Positions 42,199-48,152 of a stretch of 48,152 bases of DNA are shown here, in pieces. The translations under genes were made by a program, and so were the position numbers. Numbering within the stretch: the first letter of the stretch is position 1; each line of letters opens with the position of its first letter. Under the pieces are notes generated by a model that worked only from the letters and a program-made list of their open reading frames with translations, did not search any database and was not told where the DNA came from. Source of the stretch: a virus; the IMG/VR virus record IMGVR_UViG_3300042879_001304, positions 1 to 48,152 of that record. The stretch is one strand, 5' to 3'.

Positions 42199-42728
42199 GG
42201 CTTTTGAAAGGCTACTGCACCATTTGCTGCATCAGTAATCCAGATTGATTGGGATGGTTTATGATCAGCCTCAAACTTTTTGGTCATATCCATCAGGTAG
42301 GTGTGGGCTTTGTGTGTGATGTCATCAAAGACGATCCATCCCCCAGAATTGACCATCTTCCATCCGTCGATTAGATCTTGTTCTCCGCCTTTATATGAAT
42401 GGTCTCCATCGATTGTTACCAAGTCAAATGAGGCTCCCTCTTGAATAAGTTGCGGAAGAATTTGATGCGAGTCACCATCAATAAATCTGGTTTGTCCTTT
42501 GTATCCAAGGCGATTGATCAGATCAACAATATGGTCATGGTTGCCTCGTCCTGTTCCACCGTAGGCATAGCCCCACATATCCACAAGCGTCAGACTTTCG
42601 ATGGTTTGACATTCGTTGATTACAACTTCCAGACTTGTTCCTTCGTTGACACCGACTTCCAAGTAGGATTTAGATCCTTGGCACACACGGGATAGTGCTT
42701 CTCTAATTGCGTAAAAGTGTTTGTTCAT
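42195..42728 (-). CDS. SAM-dependent methyltransferase C (Methyltransf_24-like)
   Basis: A 177-residue protein with E-V-G-V-N-E-G (residues 24-30) as motif I, L-V-D-M-W-G for the acidic loop, F-D-L-V-T-I-D-G-D-H-S-Y (the I-D-G-D-H signature of Methyltransf_24 and CmcI-like enzymes) and G-G-W-I-V-F-D-D-I. It may act on a sugar or small hydroxyl acceptor. Coupled by ATGA to the glycosyltransferase upstream. Confidence 0.82.
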   Translation of the reverse strand: MNKHFYAIREALSRVCQGSKSYLEVGVNEGTSLEVVINECQTIESLTLVDMWGYAYGGTGRGNHDHIVDLINRLGYKGQTRFIDGDSHQILPQLIQEGASFDLVTIDGDHSYKGGEQDLIDGWKMVNSGGWIVFDDITHKAHTYLMDMTKKFEADHKPSQSIWITDAANGAVAFQKP

Positions 42729-44056
42729 GTTAATAGCATTTTGAATATTCTTTCATTCCATTTTGAAGCTGGTTGTTCCATTGATCCCGTCCAGCTTGAT
42801 GGATGATCTTGATGGTATAGGATTTTTTCATTCGGTATTTCGGCAGGATAGCGGTCTTCGATCAGGTTGTCCATAGTGGAAACCCATCCAAATTGCCGCC
42901 GAATCCAAGCCGCCACGGCCAAGTCAAACCAAGGGGAAGCTACGGCACAATCGGGAAAGTTATAGAGCCTGTCCGCCAGCCAGTCCCAGCGGAAGGCGAA
43001 TAACTCCCTGCCGATATGGGCGGGGTCACGCCGAATCCCAACAGCCCCGAACTTCCGAACATGGTCTACAACTAAATCCAGATTGAGAATTTCCACATCG
43101 TCATTGGTCCAGACCACAACGTCCCGACCCGAAGCAAACTTAATTGCTTTTGCCATCATCTCCTTGAGCATTGGTAGCGGTCTGGAATCCCCGATTTCCT
43201 GTGCCGTCCGAGGCAGATTGCTGGTAGTAAGGAGGTGGTTGAAGGCTGTTTCTTGGCTCTTAAATGCCTCCCTGTGGCGTTTTTCCTGCCCGAATCGGTC
43301 AACAATCGCCCAAGTTTGGCCCGTTGGCAGCAGCGTTTTCTCGACCTCATCACAGACGGAGTCCACTTGGAAGTCTTTATATCGGAAGGTGGAGGTAGCG
43401 GTCACAGGCGGAGGACTACCCCGCCAACCATCATTAATCAGAGCAATGGTCGGACACTTGGCAGCGTTAGCCAGCCAGAGGAATGAGGTATCGATGGTGA
43501 CCAAGCAGGAAGCCTGATCCAAAATGCCCAACATATCCTGAAACTTCTCTGCCGTGATCTTTGCCAAGTCCACAATGGCATGGTTTGGGAAGCGGGATTT
43601 GAGGTTGGATACTAGTCGTTCTCCATTCGCAAATGGCGAACTAATCCCAAGCCTAGCCACCGCAATGAAGGGCTCCTTAATATTCCTAATTAGTTTTTCT
43701 TCACGATCCAGATCCCGCCGATCAAGGACATAGGGAAACCTCCTCCAAAGATCGCGGAATCCTCCCAAGCGGTAGCTCTCCAGAGCATAGTTGCGTTCCT
43801 GCTTGGTTTCCTTGGGGTGCATGAAGACTTGTGCTACCCGAAGGTCTGGCAATCCATGGCAAAGCCCGATGGCATGGGACAACTCAACAGGATCTCCGCT
43901 GTATTTCCTTACATCACAGTAACTTACAGCCTCAAAGATTTCGCTATACTTCCCCGAAGTCACAATGGTCGGACGCCGCCCTGCAAGATGCTGCGAGTAA
44001 AGGACGGGTAGGAGATTGATGTTATCTCCAATGCGTCCGAGATTGAGGATGGTCAT
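42725..44056 (-). CDS. GT9-type glycosyltransferase fused to a second domain
   Basis: A 443-residue protein. Residues 1-250 match glycosyltransferase family 9 (heptosyltransferase-like): the opening L-N-L-G-R-I-G-D-N-I-N-L-L-P, and D-T-S-F-L-W-L-A-N-A-A near residue 190. From about 270 to 443 there is a second region with V-V-V-W-T-N-D-D-V-E-I and H-Q-D-H-P-S-S-W, like the acidic, nucleotide-sugar-binding part of a GT-A domain. It heads the minus-strand operon, and its ATG lies 2 bases after the T-tract of a terminator, so expression seems to depend on readthrough or an unseen start. Confidence 0.78.
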   Translation of the reverse strand: MTILNLGRIGDNINLLPVLYSQHLAGRRPTIVTSGKYSEIFEAVSYCDVRKYSGDPVELSHAIGLCHGLPDLRVAQVFMHPKETKQERNYALESYRLGGFRDLWRRFPYVLDRRDLDREEKLIRNIKEPFIAVARLGISSPFANGERLVSNLKSRFPNHAIVDLAKITAEKFQDMLGILDQASCLVTIDTSFLWLANAAKCPTIALINDGWRGSPPPVTATSTFRYKDFQVDSVCDEVEKTLLPTGQTWAIVDRFGQEKRHREAFKSQETAFNHLLTTSNLPRTAQEIGDSRPLPMLKEMMAKAIKFASGRDVVVWTNDDVEILNLDLVVDHVRKFGAVGIRRDPAHIGRELFAFRWDWLADRLYNFPDCAVASPWFDLAVAAWIRRQFGWVSTMDNLIEDRYPAEIPNEKILYHQDHPSSWTGSMEQPASKWNERIFKMLLT

Positions 44057-44058
44057 AG

Positions 44059-44096
44059 AAAAAAAAGAGGAGAGAAGCTTTCGCCCCCCTCCTCTT
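44059..44096 (-). terminator. Intrinsic terminator or attenuator before the GT9 gene
   Basis: Read on the minus strand: an 8-bp stem (44096-44089 with 44072-44065, AAGAGGAG/CTCCTCTT) followed by eight T residues (44066-44059). It follows the small gene ending at 44114 and stops 3 bases before the GT9 start codon. Confidence 0.75.
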
Positions 44097-44113
44097 GATG
44101 TATCCCCTCTTGC

Positions 44114-44272
44114 CTAGAATTGCAAGGGGTTTGGAACAGATGGCATATCCTCCACAAGTGGGAGGACATAGACCTTATCCTGCTTTGGTTTGCGCGGAGT
44201 TTCGATAGCCGAGACCAGCCCGATGAAGGCCGAAACCGAGACTATCAAAGCCAAGAATGCATATGGTTTCAT
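44114..44272 (-). CDS. Small protein with N-terminal membrane or signal segment
   Basis: A 52-residue protein: M-K-P-Y then a hydrophobic segment A-F-L-A-L-I-V-S-V-S-A-F-I-G-L-V-S-A, then a hydrophilic tail. The end of the hydrophobic stretch (V-S-A) could be a signal peptidase site, leaving a 30-residue periplasmic peptide, or it may stay anchored. It lies 1 base after the next upstream gene. Function is unknown. Confidence 0.6.
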   Translation of the reverse strand: MKPYAFLALIVSVSAFIGLVSAIETPRKPKQDKVYVLPLVEDMPSVPNPLQF

Positions 44273-44273
44273 G

Positions 44274-44369
44274 TTATTTCTTTCTGTATTTGGTTATTTG
44301 ATCGACGTTGTAGAAGATGATGTATCCGAAAACGAATACAAACATAGTTATGAAAAATAGATCTATCAT
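44274..44369 (-). CDS. 31-residue single-pass membrane protein
   Basis: Begins with an ATG that overlaps the previous stop (ATGA). M-I-D-L then a hydrophobic run of about 18 residues (F-F-I-T-M-F-V-F-V-F-G-Y-I-I-F-Y) and a basic tail K-Y-R-K-K. It is too short for standard gene calling, but the coupling and the clean membrane pattern support it. Possible roles are superinfection exclusion or membrane sensing. Confidence 0.55.
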   Translation of the reverse strand: MIDLFFITMFVFVFGYIIFYNVDQITKYRKK

Positions 44370-44473
44370 TTTTTAAATAGTTCTACGACTTGGTTGACGA
44401 TTGTTGCCCCGAAAAGGACAACCACAATGAAAAGAACAATCGTATTAACGATGGTTCCGAAGGATTCGATCAT
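44366..44473 (-). CDS. 35-residue single-pass membrane protein
   Basis: The ATG at 44473 overlaps the preceding stop (ATGA), preferred over an ATG 9 bases upstream. It codes for M-I-E-S-F-G-T-I-V-N then T-I-V-L-F-I-V-V-V-L-F-G-A-T-I-V and a short charged end. It is the first of three consecutive tiny membrane proteins. Confidence 0.55.
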   Translation of the reverse strand: MIESFGTIVNTIVLFIVVVLFGATIVNQVVELFKK

Positions 44474-44715
44474 ACTAAGCATAGATCCTCCTGATCGTAG
44501 AGTTCGCCCAGATCGCGGAAGTGTTCCAAGATCTTCCCCATCAACTCGTTAGATATAACATCTTCGATATCGATGAAGAATCGGCGTTCCAGTTTGCGGC
44601 ATTCTGCCACACTCAGGGTTAGCTCAACGTTACTTGAGTCGTTCCAGATTGTGACCCTTCCCCTGCAACGCTTCTCAGCATTGAGGCCAGCCTTGGTTAT
44701 GTGATGATGTATCAT
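44470..44715 (-). CDS. Small hypothetical protein, 81 residues
   Basis: Coupled by ATGA overlaps at both ends. Basic N-terminal half with G-R-V-T-I-W-N-D-S-S-N-V-E-L-T-L-S strand pattern, acidic helical C-terminal half (L-G-E-L-Y-D-Q-E-D). No domain is recognised. Confidence 0.65.
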   Translation of the reverse strand: MIHHHITKAGLNAEKRCRGRVTIWNDSSNVELTLSVAECRKLERRFFIDIEDVISNELMGKILEHFRDLGELYDQEDLCLV

Positions 44716-45014
44716 TCTCTGTAGTGTCTGCTGATTTTGAGGATCTTTAGTTCGTTTACACTCAACTTGCTAACGGCGGAAACATACATTTCCTCATGCT
44801 GCCATTTGGCAAAAACTTTTTTACCAACAGTTGTCCACCATTTGCTGATATGATTAAGCGAATAGTTGCGCGTAAAAACTGGCTTCAAGAGCCAATGATG
44901 GTTGATTTGGAACTCATCGCTCGTCTTCTTGCACAAGGCAATCAAAGCGTTCCGATGTTCTTGAATCTCCTTGATTCTGCTGGCAAGATTTTCGTGCTTT
45001 TGGGTTATTGTCAT
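44712..45014 (-). CDS. Small basic helical protein, 100 residues
   Basis: The start is the ATG at 45014, 2 bases after the upstream stop. An in-frame start at 45050 falls inside the upstream gene. The product is helical and basic (S-R-I-K-E-I-Q-E-H-R-N-A-L-I-A-L-C-K-K), with tryptophans W-W-T-T-V-G-K-K-V-F. Possibly nucleic-acid binding. Unknown family. Confidence 0.6.
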   Translation of the reverse strand: MTITQKHENLASRIKEIQEHRNALIALCKKTSDEFQINHHWLLKPVFTRNYSLNHISKWWTTVGKKVFAKWQHEEMYVSAVSKLSVNELKILKISRHYRE

Positions 45015-45016
45015 GG

Positions 45017-45172
45017 CTATTTGCTTTTGAGGTTGCGGGCCAAGTGCCATGCTTCCAGCTTGGTGTAGGTTGAATACTTGCGTTGCGGACGTTTGAAGCC
45101 GTAGCTCCGCGCATTGGCGCGGGCCAGCATGGTTTCTACCGATGGTTTGTATTTTCCGATTTTAGCTTTCAT
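45017..45172 (-). CDS. Small basic protein (51 residues) with MKAKIGKYKP start
   Basis: Starts at 45172 after an ACAAAACCACAA leader and overlaps the upstream stop by 11 bases. It is Lys/Arg-rich (Y-G-F-K-R-P-Q-R-K-Y-S-T-Y-T-K). Its first 10 residues, M-K-A-K-I-G-K-Y-K-P, are nearly the same as those of the gene at 45566-45787, which points to duplication. Unknown function. Confidence 0.6.
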   Translation of the reverse strand: MKAKIGKYKPSVETMLARANARSYGFKRPQRKYSTYTKLEAWHLARNLKSK

Positions 45173-45365
45173 TTGTGGTTTTGTGTTTGTTGGATAGCCA
45201 GTTGTCTAACTGGCCGTAGGCTACCAGTCGCTGCATCCAATCTGCCTTGGTGGAGAAGTGGATGGAGCGGGCCAGCAGCGAAGGTTGTTGTTTCGGGGTT
45301 CCCCGCAACCAAAGCATGAGGTCATGCGCCATGTCGCAAACAAATCTTACTTGTTCTTTAGACAT
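45162..45365 (-). CDS. Small hypothetical protein, 67 residues
   Basis: The ATG at 45365 follows a clear Shine-Dalgarno site (AGGAGG, 6-base spacing), one of the few here, and overlaps the upstream gene by 8 bases. The longer frame from 45560 is in the wrong frame for the gene above it and is rejected. It is a helical, charged protein (V-C-D-M-A-H-D-L-M-L-W-L-R-G). No family is recognised. Confidence 0.65.
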   Translation of the reverse strand: MSKEQVRFVCDMAHDLMLWLRGTPKQQPSLLARSIHFSTKADWMQRLVAYGQLDNWLSNKHKTTNES

Positions 45366-45576
45366 AGGAATCCTCCTGACGTTGGCATTCGGCGCGGATC
45401 GCGGAAAGATCCTGAACGTAGGGCAGGCATCCAAGGTGCATGCAGGCATCCAATACCTGTGCGTCCCCAAACTCCGCGCACAAAGCATAGAGGGGGCGGG
45501 ACTGGTGGGTCTTGCCATTGATCCTGATCCCCTCCCAGAATTCGTAGTGGTCATTGCCACATGCGTCAGTCCACAT
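45358..45576 (-). CDS. Small hypothetical protein, 72 residues, Cys/His-containing
   Basis: Start chosen at the ATG at 45576 (M-W-T-D-A-C-G-N-D-H-Y-E-F), overlapping the upstream gene by 11 bases. Cysteines recur (D-A-C-G-N, A-L-C-A-E-F, D-A-C-M-H-L-G-C-L-P, A-E-C-Q), so metal binding is possible, though no standard motif fits. Function is unknown. Confidence 0.6.
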   Translation of the reverse strand: MWTDACGNDHYEFWEGIRINGKTHQSRPLYALCAEFGDAQVLDACMHLGCLPYVQDLSAIRAECQRQEDSYV

Positions 45577-45787
45577 GGTATTGAAGCTTGGAGGATTTGA
45601 TGGAGCGGAGTGCCTTGACCGCATCCCGAATGTCGAGACGCTGAAGAGGCTTGATGAAGGGCCGCGAATTGCGGTCCTTGAATTCCCTTGTGATATGACG
45701 CATCAGCACCATCTCAAGGTTAACGATGTCCGCCATCCCAATACGCAGGGAAGTGGCGGGTTTGTAGGTTCCGATTTTGGCTTTCAT
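45566..45787 (-). CDS. Small hypothetical protein, 73 residues (MKAKIGTYKP start)
   Basis: The ATG overlaps the upstream stop (ATGA). The N-terminus M-K-A-K-I-G-T-Y-K-P and its leader resemble the gene at 45017-45172. The rest is helical (I-V-N-L-E-M-V-L-M-R-H-I-T-R-E-F, I-R-D-A-V-K-A-L-R-S). No domain is recognised. Confidence 0.65.
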   Translation of the reverse strand: MKAKIGTYKPATSLRIGMADIVNLEMVLMRHITREFKDRNSRPFIKPLQRLDIRDAVKALRSIKSSKLQYHVD

Positions 45788-45954
45788 TTGATTTTTTCTA
45801 TGCGGATGATGTCGAAGTCTAGGGGATAAGTAATTCCCAAGGCTTTCTCAACTTCATGGGAGATCCAGCCGATGCCATAGGCGTCAACTCCAATGGTGGA
45901 AAGACTGCCGTCTTTGTAAACTATGTTTACGCTATATGTGTTTTTAGTTTTCAT
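45784..45954 (-). CDS. Small hypothetical protein, 56 residues
   Basis: The start is taken at the ATG at 45954 (M-K-T-K-N-T-Y-S-V-N-I-V-Y), whose leader ATAACCACCACC matches that of other genes in this array. An ATG at 45978 would add 8 residues. It is a beta-strand and helix mix with I-G-V-D-A-Y-G-I-G-W. Function is unknown. Confidence 0.6.
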   Translation of the reverse strand: MKTKNTYSVNIVYKDGSLSTIGVDAYGIGWISHEVEKALGITYPLDFDIIRIEKIK

Positions 45955-45998
45955 GGTGGTGGTTATTGTGTTAGACATTGGCCGTCACTCGACGTTCA

Positions 45999-46199
45999 AT
46001 GAAATCTTCATGGTCGATCAATGATTTTCCCGCCGAGGATGGCGAATCGCCCTATGTCACCGAGGAAAGATACAAGTCCCCTCCGAGGGATAAGCCCCGA
46101 AGGTTGACCTTTCAGGAGATCCGTAATCGGCCTGACCGCAAGGGGCGTGGAGCCAGAAAGCGGGCGGGGGAAAAGAAGTGGGCAACCTATGGTCATTAG
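45999..46199 (+). CDS. Plus-strand small basic gene within the minus-strand array
   Basis: A 66-residue basic protein (L-T-F-Q-E-I-R-N-R-P-D-R-K-G-R-G-A-R-K-R). It fills the only sizeable gap in the minus-strand array and its stop overlaps the convergent neighbour. Codon choice and composition look real, unlike the opposite frame 46008-46196, which is Leu/Pro/Gly-rich and reads like an antisense shadow. That frame does have a TAATG overlap with its neighbour, so some doubt remains. It may bind nucleic acid. Confidence 0.5.
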   Translation: MKSSWSINDFPAEDGESPYVTEERYKSPPRDKPRRLTFQEIRNRPDRKGRGARKRAGEKKWATYGH

Positions 46200-46483
46200 G
46201 CGGTCCTCCAGATGCGGCGGATCGGCCTTTTGTCACCTGACCAAGGCTTGGGCCAAATGGTCCGCATGGTGAATTTCTTTCCAGTTGTTTTTTGATGGCG
46301 CTGCATGATGGCGCGAAGCTTGTTGGGATCTTGCTCGTTTAAGTCACGGGGCCAATCCAAAGCCTGACCAATTTCCAATTGTTTTAACATCTCATGGAGA
46401 GGATGCTTCATCACGGGAAAGGGTCGGACTTTCGCAGGGATGGGGAGATCATCCCAAATCGTGATGGTGATGCGCCTTCTCAC
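46196..46483 (-). CDS. Small hypothetical protein, 95 residues
   Basis: A GTG start overlaps the upstream stop (GTGA). It is basic, with helix L-H-E-M-L-K-Q-L-E and the C-terminal Q-K-T-T-G-K-K-F-T-M-R-T-I-W ... R-R-I-W-R. This pattern of short strands with T-G-K-x-F resembles small phage DNA-binding or crossover proteins, but I cannot name a family. Confidence 0.6.
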   Translation of the reverse strand: MRRRITITIWDDLPIPAKVRPFPVMKHPLHEMLKQLEIGQALDWPRDLNEQDPNKLRAIMQRHQKTTGKKFTMRTIWPKPWSGDKRPIRRIWRTA

Positions 46484-46812
46484 AGATCGCGTTCGTCGCA
46501 GGCATCCCGAAGATCCCGAATCAGATCTTGGTAATTGTCCTCCGTATAGGTCTGGATCTCATCCCATAGAGCCTTGTCAATAGCCTCTGTTAGCTCTGGA
46601 AGCCCCGTGACGACGATTTTTTCCAGCGTCCGCCCCTCGTAGTCCAGCGGGAGGTTCTCGCCGTCCAGCGGGGCAACCTCCGCCTTTGTCACCTCAAGAC
46701 GATAGGGTTCAGGATCTTCAGAATCCCGAAACCAAACGTCAGCCTCGACAAGGGCATAGAATAACTTGTCACCAATGGGTATTTCTTTATCGATTGATAT
46801 TGAGTAGCTCAT
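46480..46812 (-). CDS. Hypothetical protein, 110 residues
   Basis: An acidic protein with an N-terminal beta-meander (Y-S-I-S-I-D-K-E-I-P-I-G-D-K-L-F-Y-A-L-V-E-A-D-V-W-F) and an acidic helical tail (D-L-I-R-D-L-R-D-A-C-D-E-R-D-L). Its ATG overlaps the upstream stop. No motif is recognised. The acidity might suit a DNA mimic, but nothing else supports that. Confidence 0.65.
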   Translation of the reverse strand: MSYSISIDKEIPIGDKLFYALVEADVWFRDSEDPEPYRLEVTKAEVAPLDGENLPLDYEGRTLEKIVVTGLPELTEAIDKALWDEIQTYTEDNYQDLIRDLRDACDERDL

Positions 46813-47111
46813 TCTAAATTCCTTTCTTGAAGAATTTTAACTTGTATTTTCTTTCCAATGGTTGACACGAGAAACATGGATGATCCTTGTATCTCAACTC
46901 TTTTGTTGTCTCCTTCTATGAATGAATATTCTGGCCCTTCACTAAATAGGAGACCTCCGCATAGTTGCAACAACAAGAATTCATTGTCTGGTTTTCCGTT
47001 TAATTCATTAACGGATGGCCAAATCGGGGCATCATCGTCAGGAAGAACGGCTCCATTGTAAAATGCTTCTTTCAATATGTTTCGGGCTTTTTTTAATGTG
47101 ATTGTCTTCAC
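46809..47111 (-). CDS. Hypothetical protein, 100 residues
   Basis: A GTG start at 47111 overlaps the upstream stop (GTGA) and is preceded by AAAGGAAAG. The 115-residue frame from 47156 would run into the gene upstream. The product has a helical N-terminus (L-K-K-A-R-N-I-L-K-E-A-F-Y), then F-L-L-L-Q-L-C-G-G-L-L and a closing beta part. Unknown function. Confidence 0.6.
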   Translation of the reverse strand: MKTITLKKARNILKEAFYNGAVLPDDDAPIWPSVNELNGKPDNEFLLLQLCGGLLFSEGPEYSFIEGDNKRVEIQGSSMFLVSTIGKKIQVKILQERNLE

Positions 47112-47287
47112 AACGTCTTTCCTTTCGATGGGGCTTGGGTCACGATAGCCTTGCAAGCAGAACGTGCCGCCGCCTCGACTCTGTCGATAGTTTCCTGCGA
47201 TACTCTGGAAAACTTGTGAGCGCGATTAGCCTCTGCGAATTCCAGAATGTATTTTTTGACTTTGGATTTATTGATCAGTGCGTTCAT
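47108..47287 (-). CDS. Small helical phage protein, 59 residues
   Basis: ATG at 47287, stop overlapping the next GTG. The pattern V-K-K-Y-I-L-E-F-A-E-A-N-R-A-H-K-F-S-R-V-S then A-P-S-K-G-K-T-L matches a small phage protein type that I recognise by pattern only, with no known function. It is helical and basic. It lies in an unbroken run of coupled genes. Confidence 0.68.
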   Translation of the reverse strand: MNALINKSKVKKYILEFAEANRAHKFSRVSQETIDRVEAAARSACKAIVTQAPSKGKTL

Positions 47288-47293
47288 GGTGTT

Positions 47294-47500
47294 TTATCGT
47301 ATTCCGAATGCTTCGGGTTTCGCGGCATAGAAGGCGAACGCATCCCCCAAGCGGTAACGCTCTAGAATGCGCGTGATCTTGTCCATGCGCGGATGGATTG
47401 AGGCATACTCATAGAGTGCCAACTTTAGTGCGCGGCATCTCATCATGGATTGATCTAATCCGAAATGCTTTGCTGCTTTGATTTTGTCAGTGGTTTTCAT
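47294..47500 (-). CDS. Small hypothetical protein, 68 residues
   Basis: Start at the ATG at 47500, behind an ATAACACCACA leader like its neighbours. It is helical and basic (I-K-A-A-K-H-F-G-L-D-Q-S-M-M-R-C-R-A-L-K-L-A). The 62 bases upstream include GGGGAAGGTTCCCC (47513-47526), a short inverted repeat of unknown role. Confidence 0.62.
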   Translation of the reverse strand: MKTTDKIKAAKHFGLDQSMMRCRALKLALYEYASIHPRMDKITRILERYRLGDAFAFYAAKPEAFGIR

Positions 47501-47562
47501 TGTGGTGTTATCGGGGAAGGTTCCCCATTCTGCCCTCCGCATGGGAGAGCAGATGGAAAACC

Positions 47563-48150
47563 CTAGTTCAGGGCAGTGGCGAGCGTGACTCGCGCACCTA
47601 GTTCTTCCAGTGCCTCGCGGCGATTGGAATCGCGGACTAGGTTCAGGAAGCGTTCTTTATGTTCCGCCGCCGAACCGAATTCCGAACGATAGGTTTTGAC
47701 CAATCCTGTTCCAGTCTTTCCGACTCCATCCCCGTGGGTATAGAATTCGGTGACTCCGTTGACAAGATCGTAGAGGGTTTCTCCGCGATTGCCCTTGCCC
47801 GTGCGAAACGTCGATATGATGCCATCGACAGTATTTGCCGTGCGCGTAGCGAATTCGGTATTTCCGCCCTGCAAACGGGAGAAGTATCCGTTGATGATGC
47901 GCTTCGCCTTCACGATATCGCATTTGATCCCCGCCAGATGCGCGAGTGCCTCGACCATATCGGTTTGCTTGTTTCGCATGGCAACGAGGATTTCGGGCAA
48001 GGCGTCGAGTTGCATATCGGCGTTTTTGGTATGGAATATCTTCACCTTAACGTCCGATGAATCGATTGATGCGCGGACAGTGTTCCAGCAGACTTGTCGG
48101 AATCCGCAAATCGTGGAAACCAGAGCATCAGTGCCATCGTGGGAGGTTGC
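47563..48150 (-). CDS. DUF932-family protein (5' end outside window)
   Basis: The frame is open to the window edge, and at least 195 residues are visible. It has the DUF932 signatures: S-H-D-G-T-D-A-L near the start of the visible part, then R-Q-V-C-W-N-T-V-R-A-S, and late R-G-E-T-L-Y-D-L-V-N-G-V-T-E-F-Y-T-H followed by E-F-G-S-A-A-E-H-K-E-R. These proteins occur in phages and plasmids, often near early genes, with no firm function. A GTG at 48045 is internal, not the start. Confidence 0.85.
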   Translation of the reverse strand, partial: ATSHDGTDALVSTICGFRQVCWNTVRASIDSSDVKVKIFHTKNADMQLDALPEILVAMRNKQTDMVEALAHLAGIKCDIVKAKRIINGYFSRLQGGNTEFATRTANTVDGIISTFRTGKGNRGETLYDLVNGVTEFYTHGDGVGKTGTGLVKTYRSEFGSAAEHKERFLNLVRDSNRREALEELGARVTLATALN

Positions 48151-48152
48151 AA

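Noticed and set aside
45366-45560. 132-codon minus-strand frame 45162-45560 as one gene
   Set aside because: Its first half overlaps another better frame, and a strong AGGAGG site marks the internal ATG at 45365.
46008-46196. Minus-strand 62-codon frame in the early array
   Set aside because: Leu/Pro/Gly-rich with few charged residues, like an antisense shadow of the plus-strand gene, despite a TAATG overlap.
1-48152. CRISPR array, diversity-generating retroelement, integrase or insertion sequence
   Set aside because: No regularly spaced repeats, reverse transcriptase, recombinase or transposase was seen. The Cas4-like nuclease alone is not evidence for CRISPR.

Overview
The window is 48 kb of a tailed double-stranded DNA phage genome. 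Portal, scaffolding protein and major capsid protein lie in that order, followed by a lysis cassette, a recombination module, and internal/ejection proteins that end in a 3,506-residue polyvalent protein. The arrangement is podovirus-like. The host cannot be read from the sequence. Most genes start from short A-rich leaders with no Shine-Dalgarno site, a habit of Bacteroidota and some Verrucomicrobiota, so an aquatic host of that kind is plausible but is only an inference. All three stop codons are used normally. Genes are packed tightly, with many ATGA, GTGA or TAATG stop/start overlaps. No terminase, DNA polymerase, integrase, CRISPR array or complete canonical tRNA was seen.

Layout. 1-7.5 kb, plus strand: receptor-binding region with three large fibre proteins that share sequence modules, a LamG-type lectin protein and several small accessory proteins. 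7.5-14.1 kb: portal, a small protein, a tRNA-like element, scaffold, a GIY-YIG homing endonuclease gene flanked by near-direct repeats, major capsid protein, a hairpin and a small acidic protein. 14.1-18.3 kb: a large carbohydrate-binding-type structural protein, then holin/spanin candidates and a CHAP endolysin. 18.2-19.9 kb: zinc-ribbon protein, small hypotheticals, metallophosphoesterase and a helix-turn-helix-like protein. 19.9-23.2 kb, minus strand: an inverted cassette of three probable virion proteins, divided from the next block by divergent sigma70-like promoters. 23.4-26.9 kb, plus strand: an OB-fold-like protein, a SWIM zinc-finger protein, a RecB/Cas4-like nuclease with four conserved-looking cysteines, three small lysine-rich proteins and a glycosyltransferase.

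26.9-40.5 kb, plus strand: a virion structural protein, two coiled-coil or low-complexity proteins, and the giant polyvalent protein. The giant carries a GNAT-like acetyltransferase, a zincin protease (HEYGH), a widely shared phage polyvalent module, a second degenerate zincin and an ADP-ribosyltransferase-like domain. It is presumably packaged and delivered into the host. 40.5-44.1 kb, minus strand: an operon with a GT9-type fusion glycosyltransferase, three SAM methyltransferases and one more glycosyltransferase-like protein. 44.1-48.15 kb, minus strand: an array of very small proteins, three of them short membrane proteins, ending in a DUF932 gene that runs off the window. One small plus-strand gene appears to sit in the only gap of that array.

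The most unusual items are the multi-enzyme giant protein with mosaic composition and repeated junction sequence, the tRNA-like element without an anticodon stem between portal and scaffold, the repeat-flanked homing endonuclease upstream of the capsid gene, and the hairpin/leader motif shared by several late genes.
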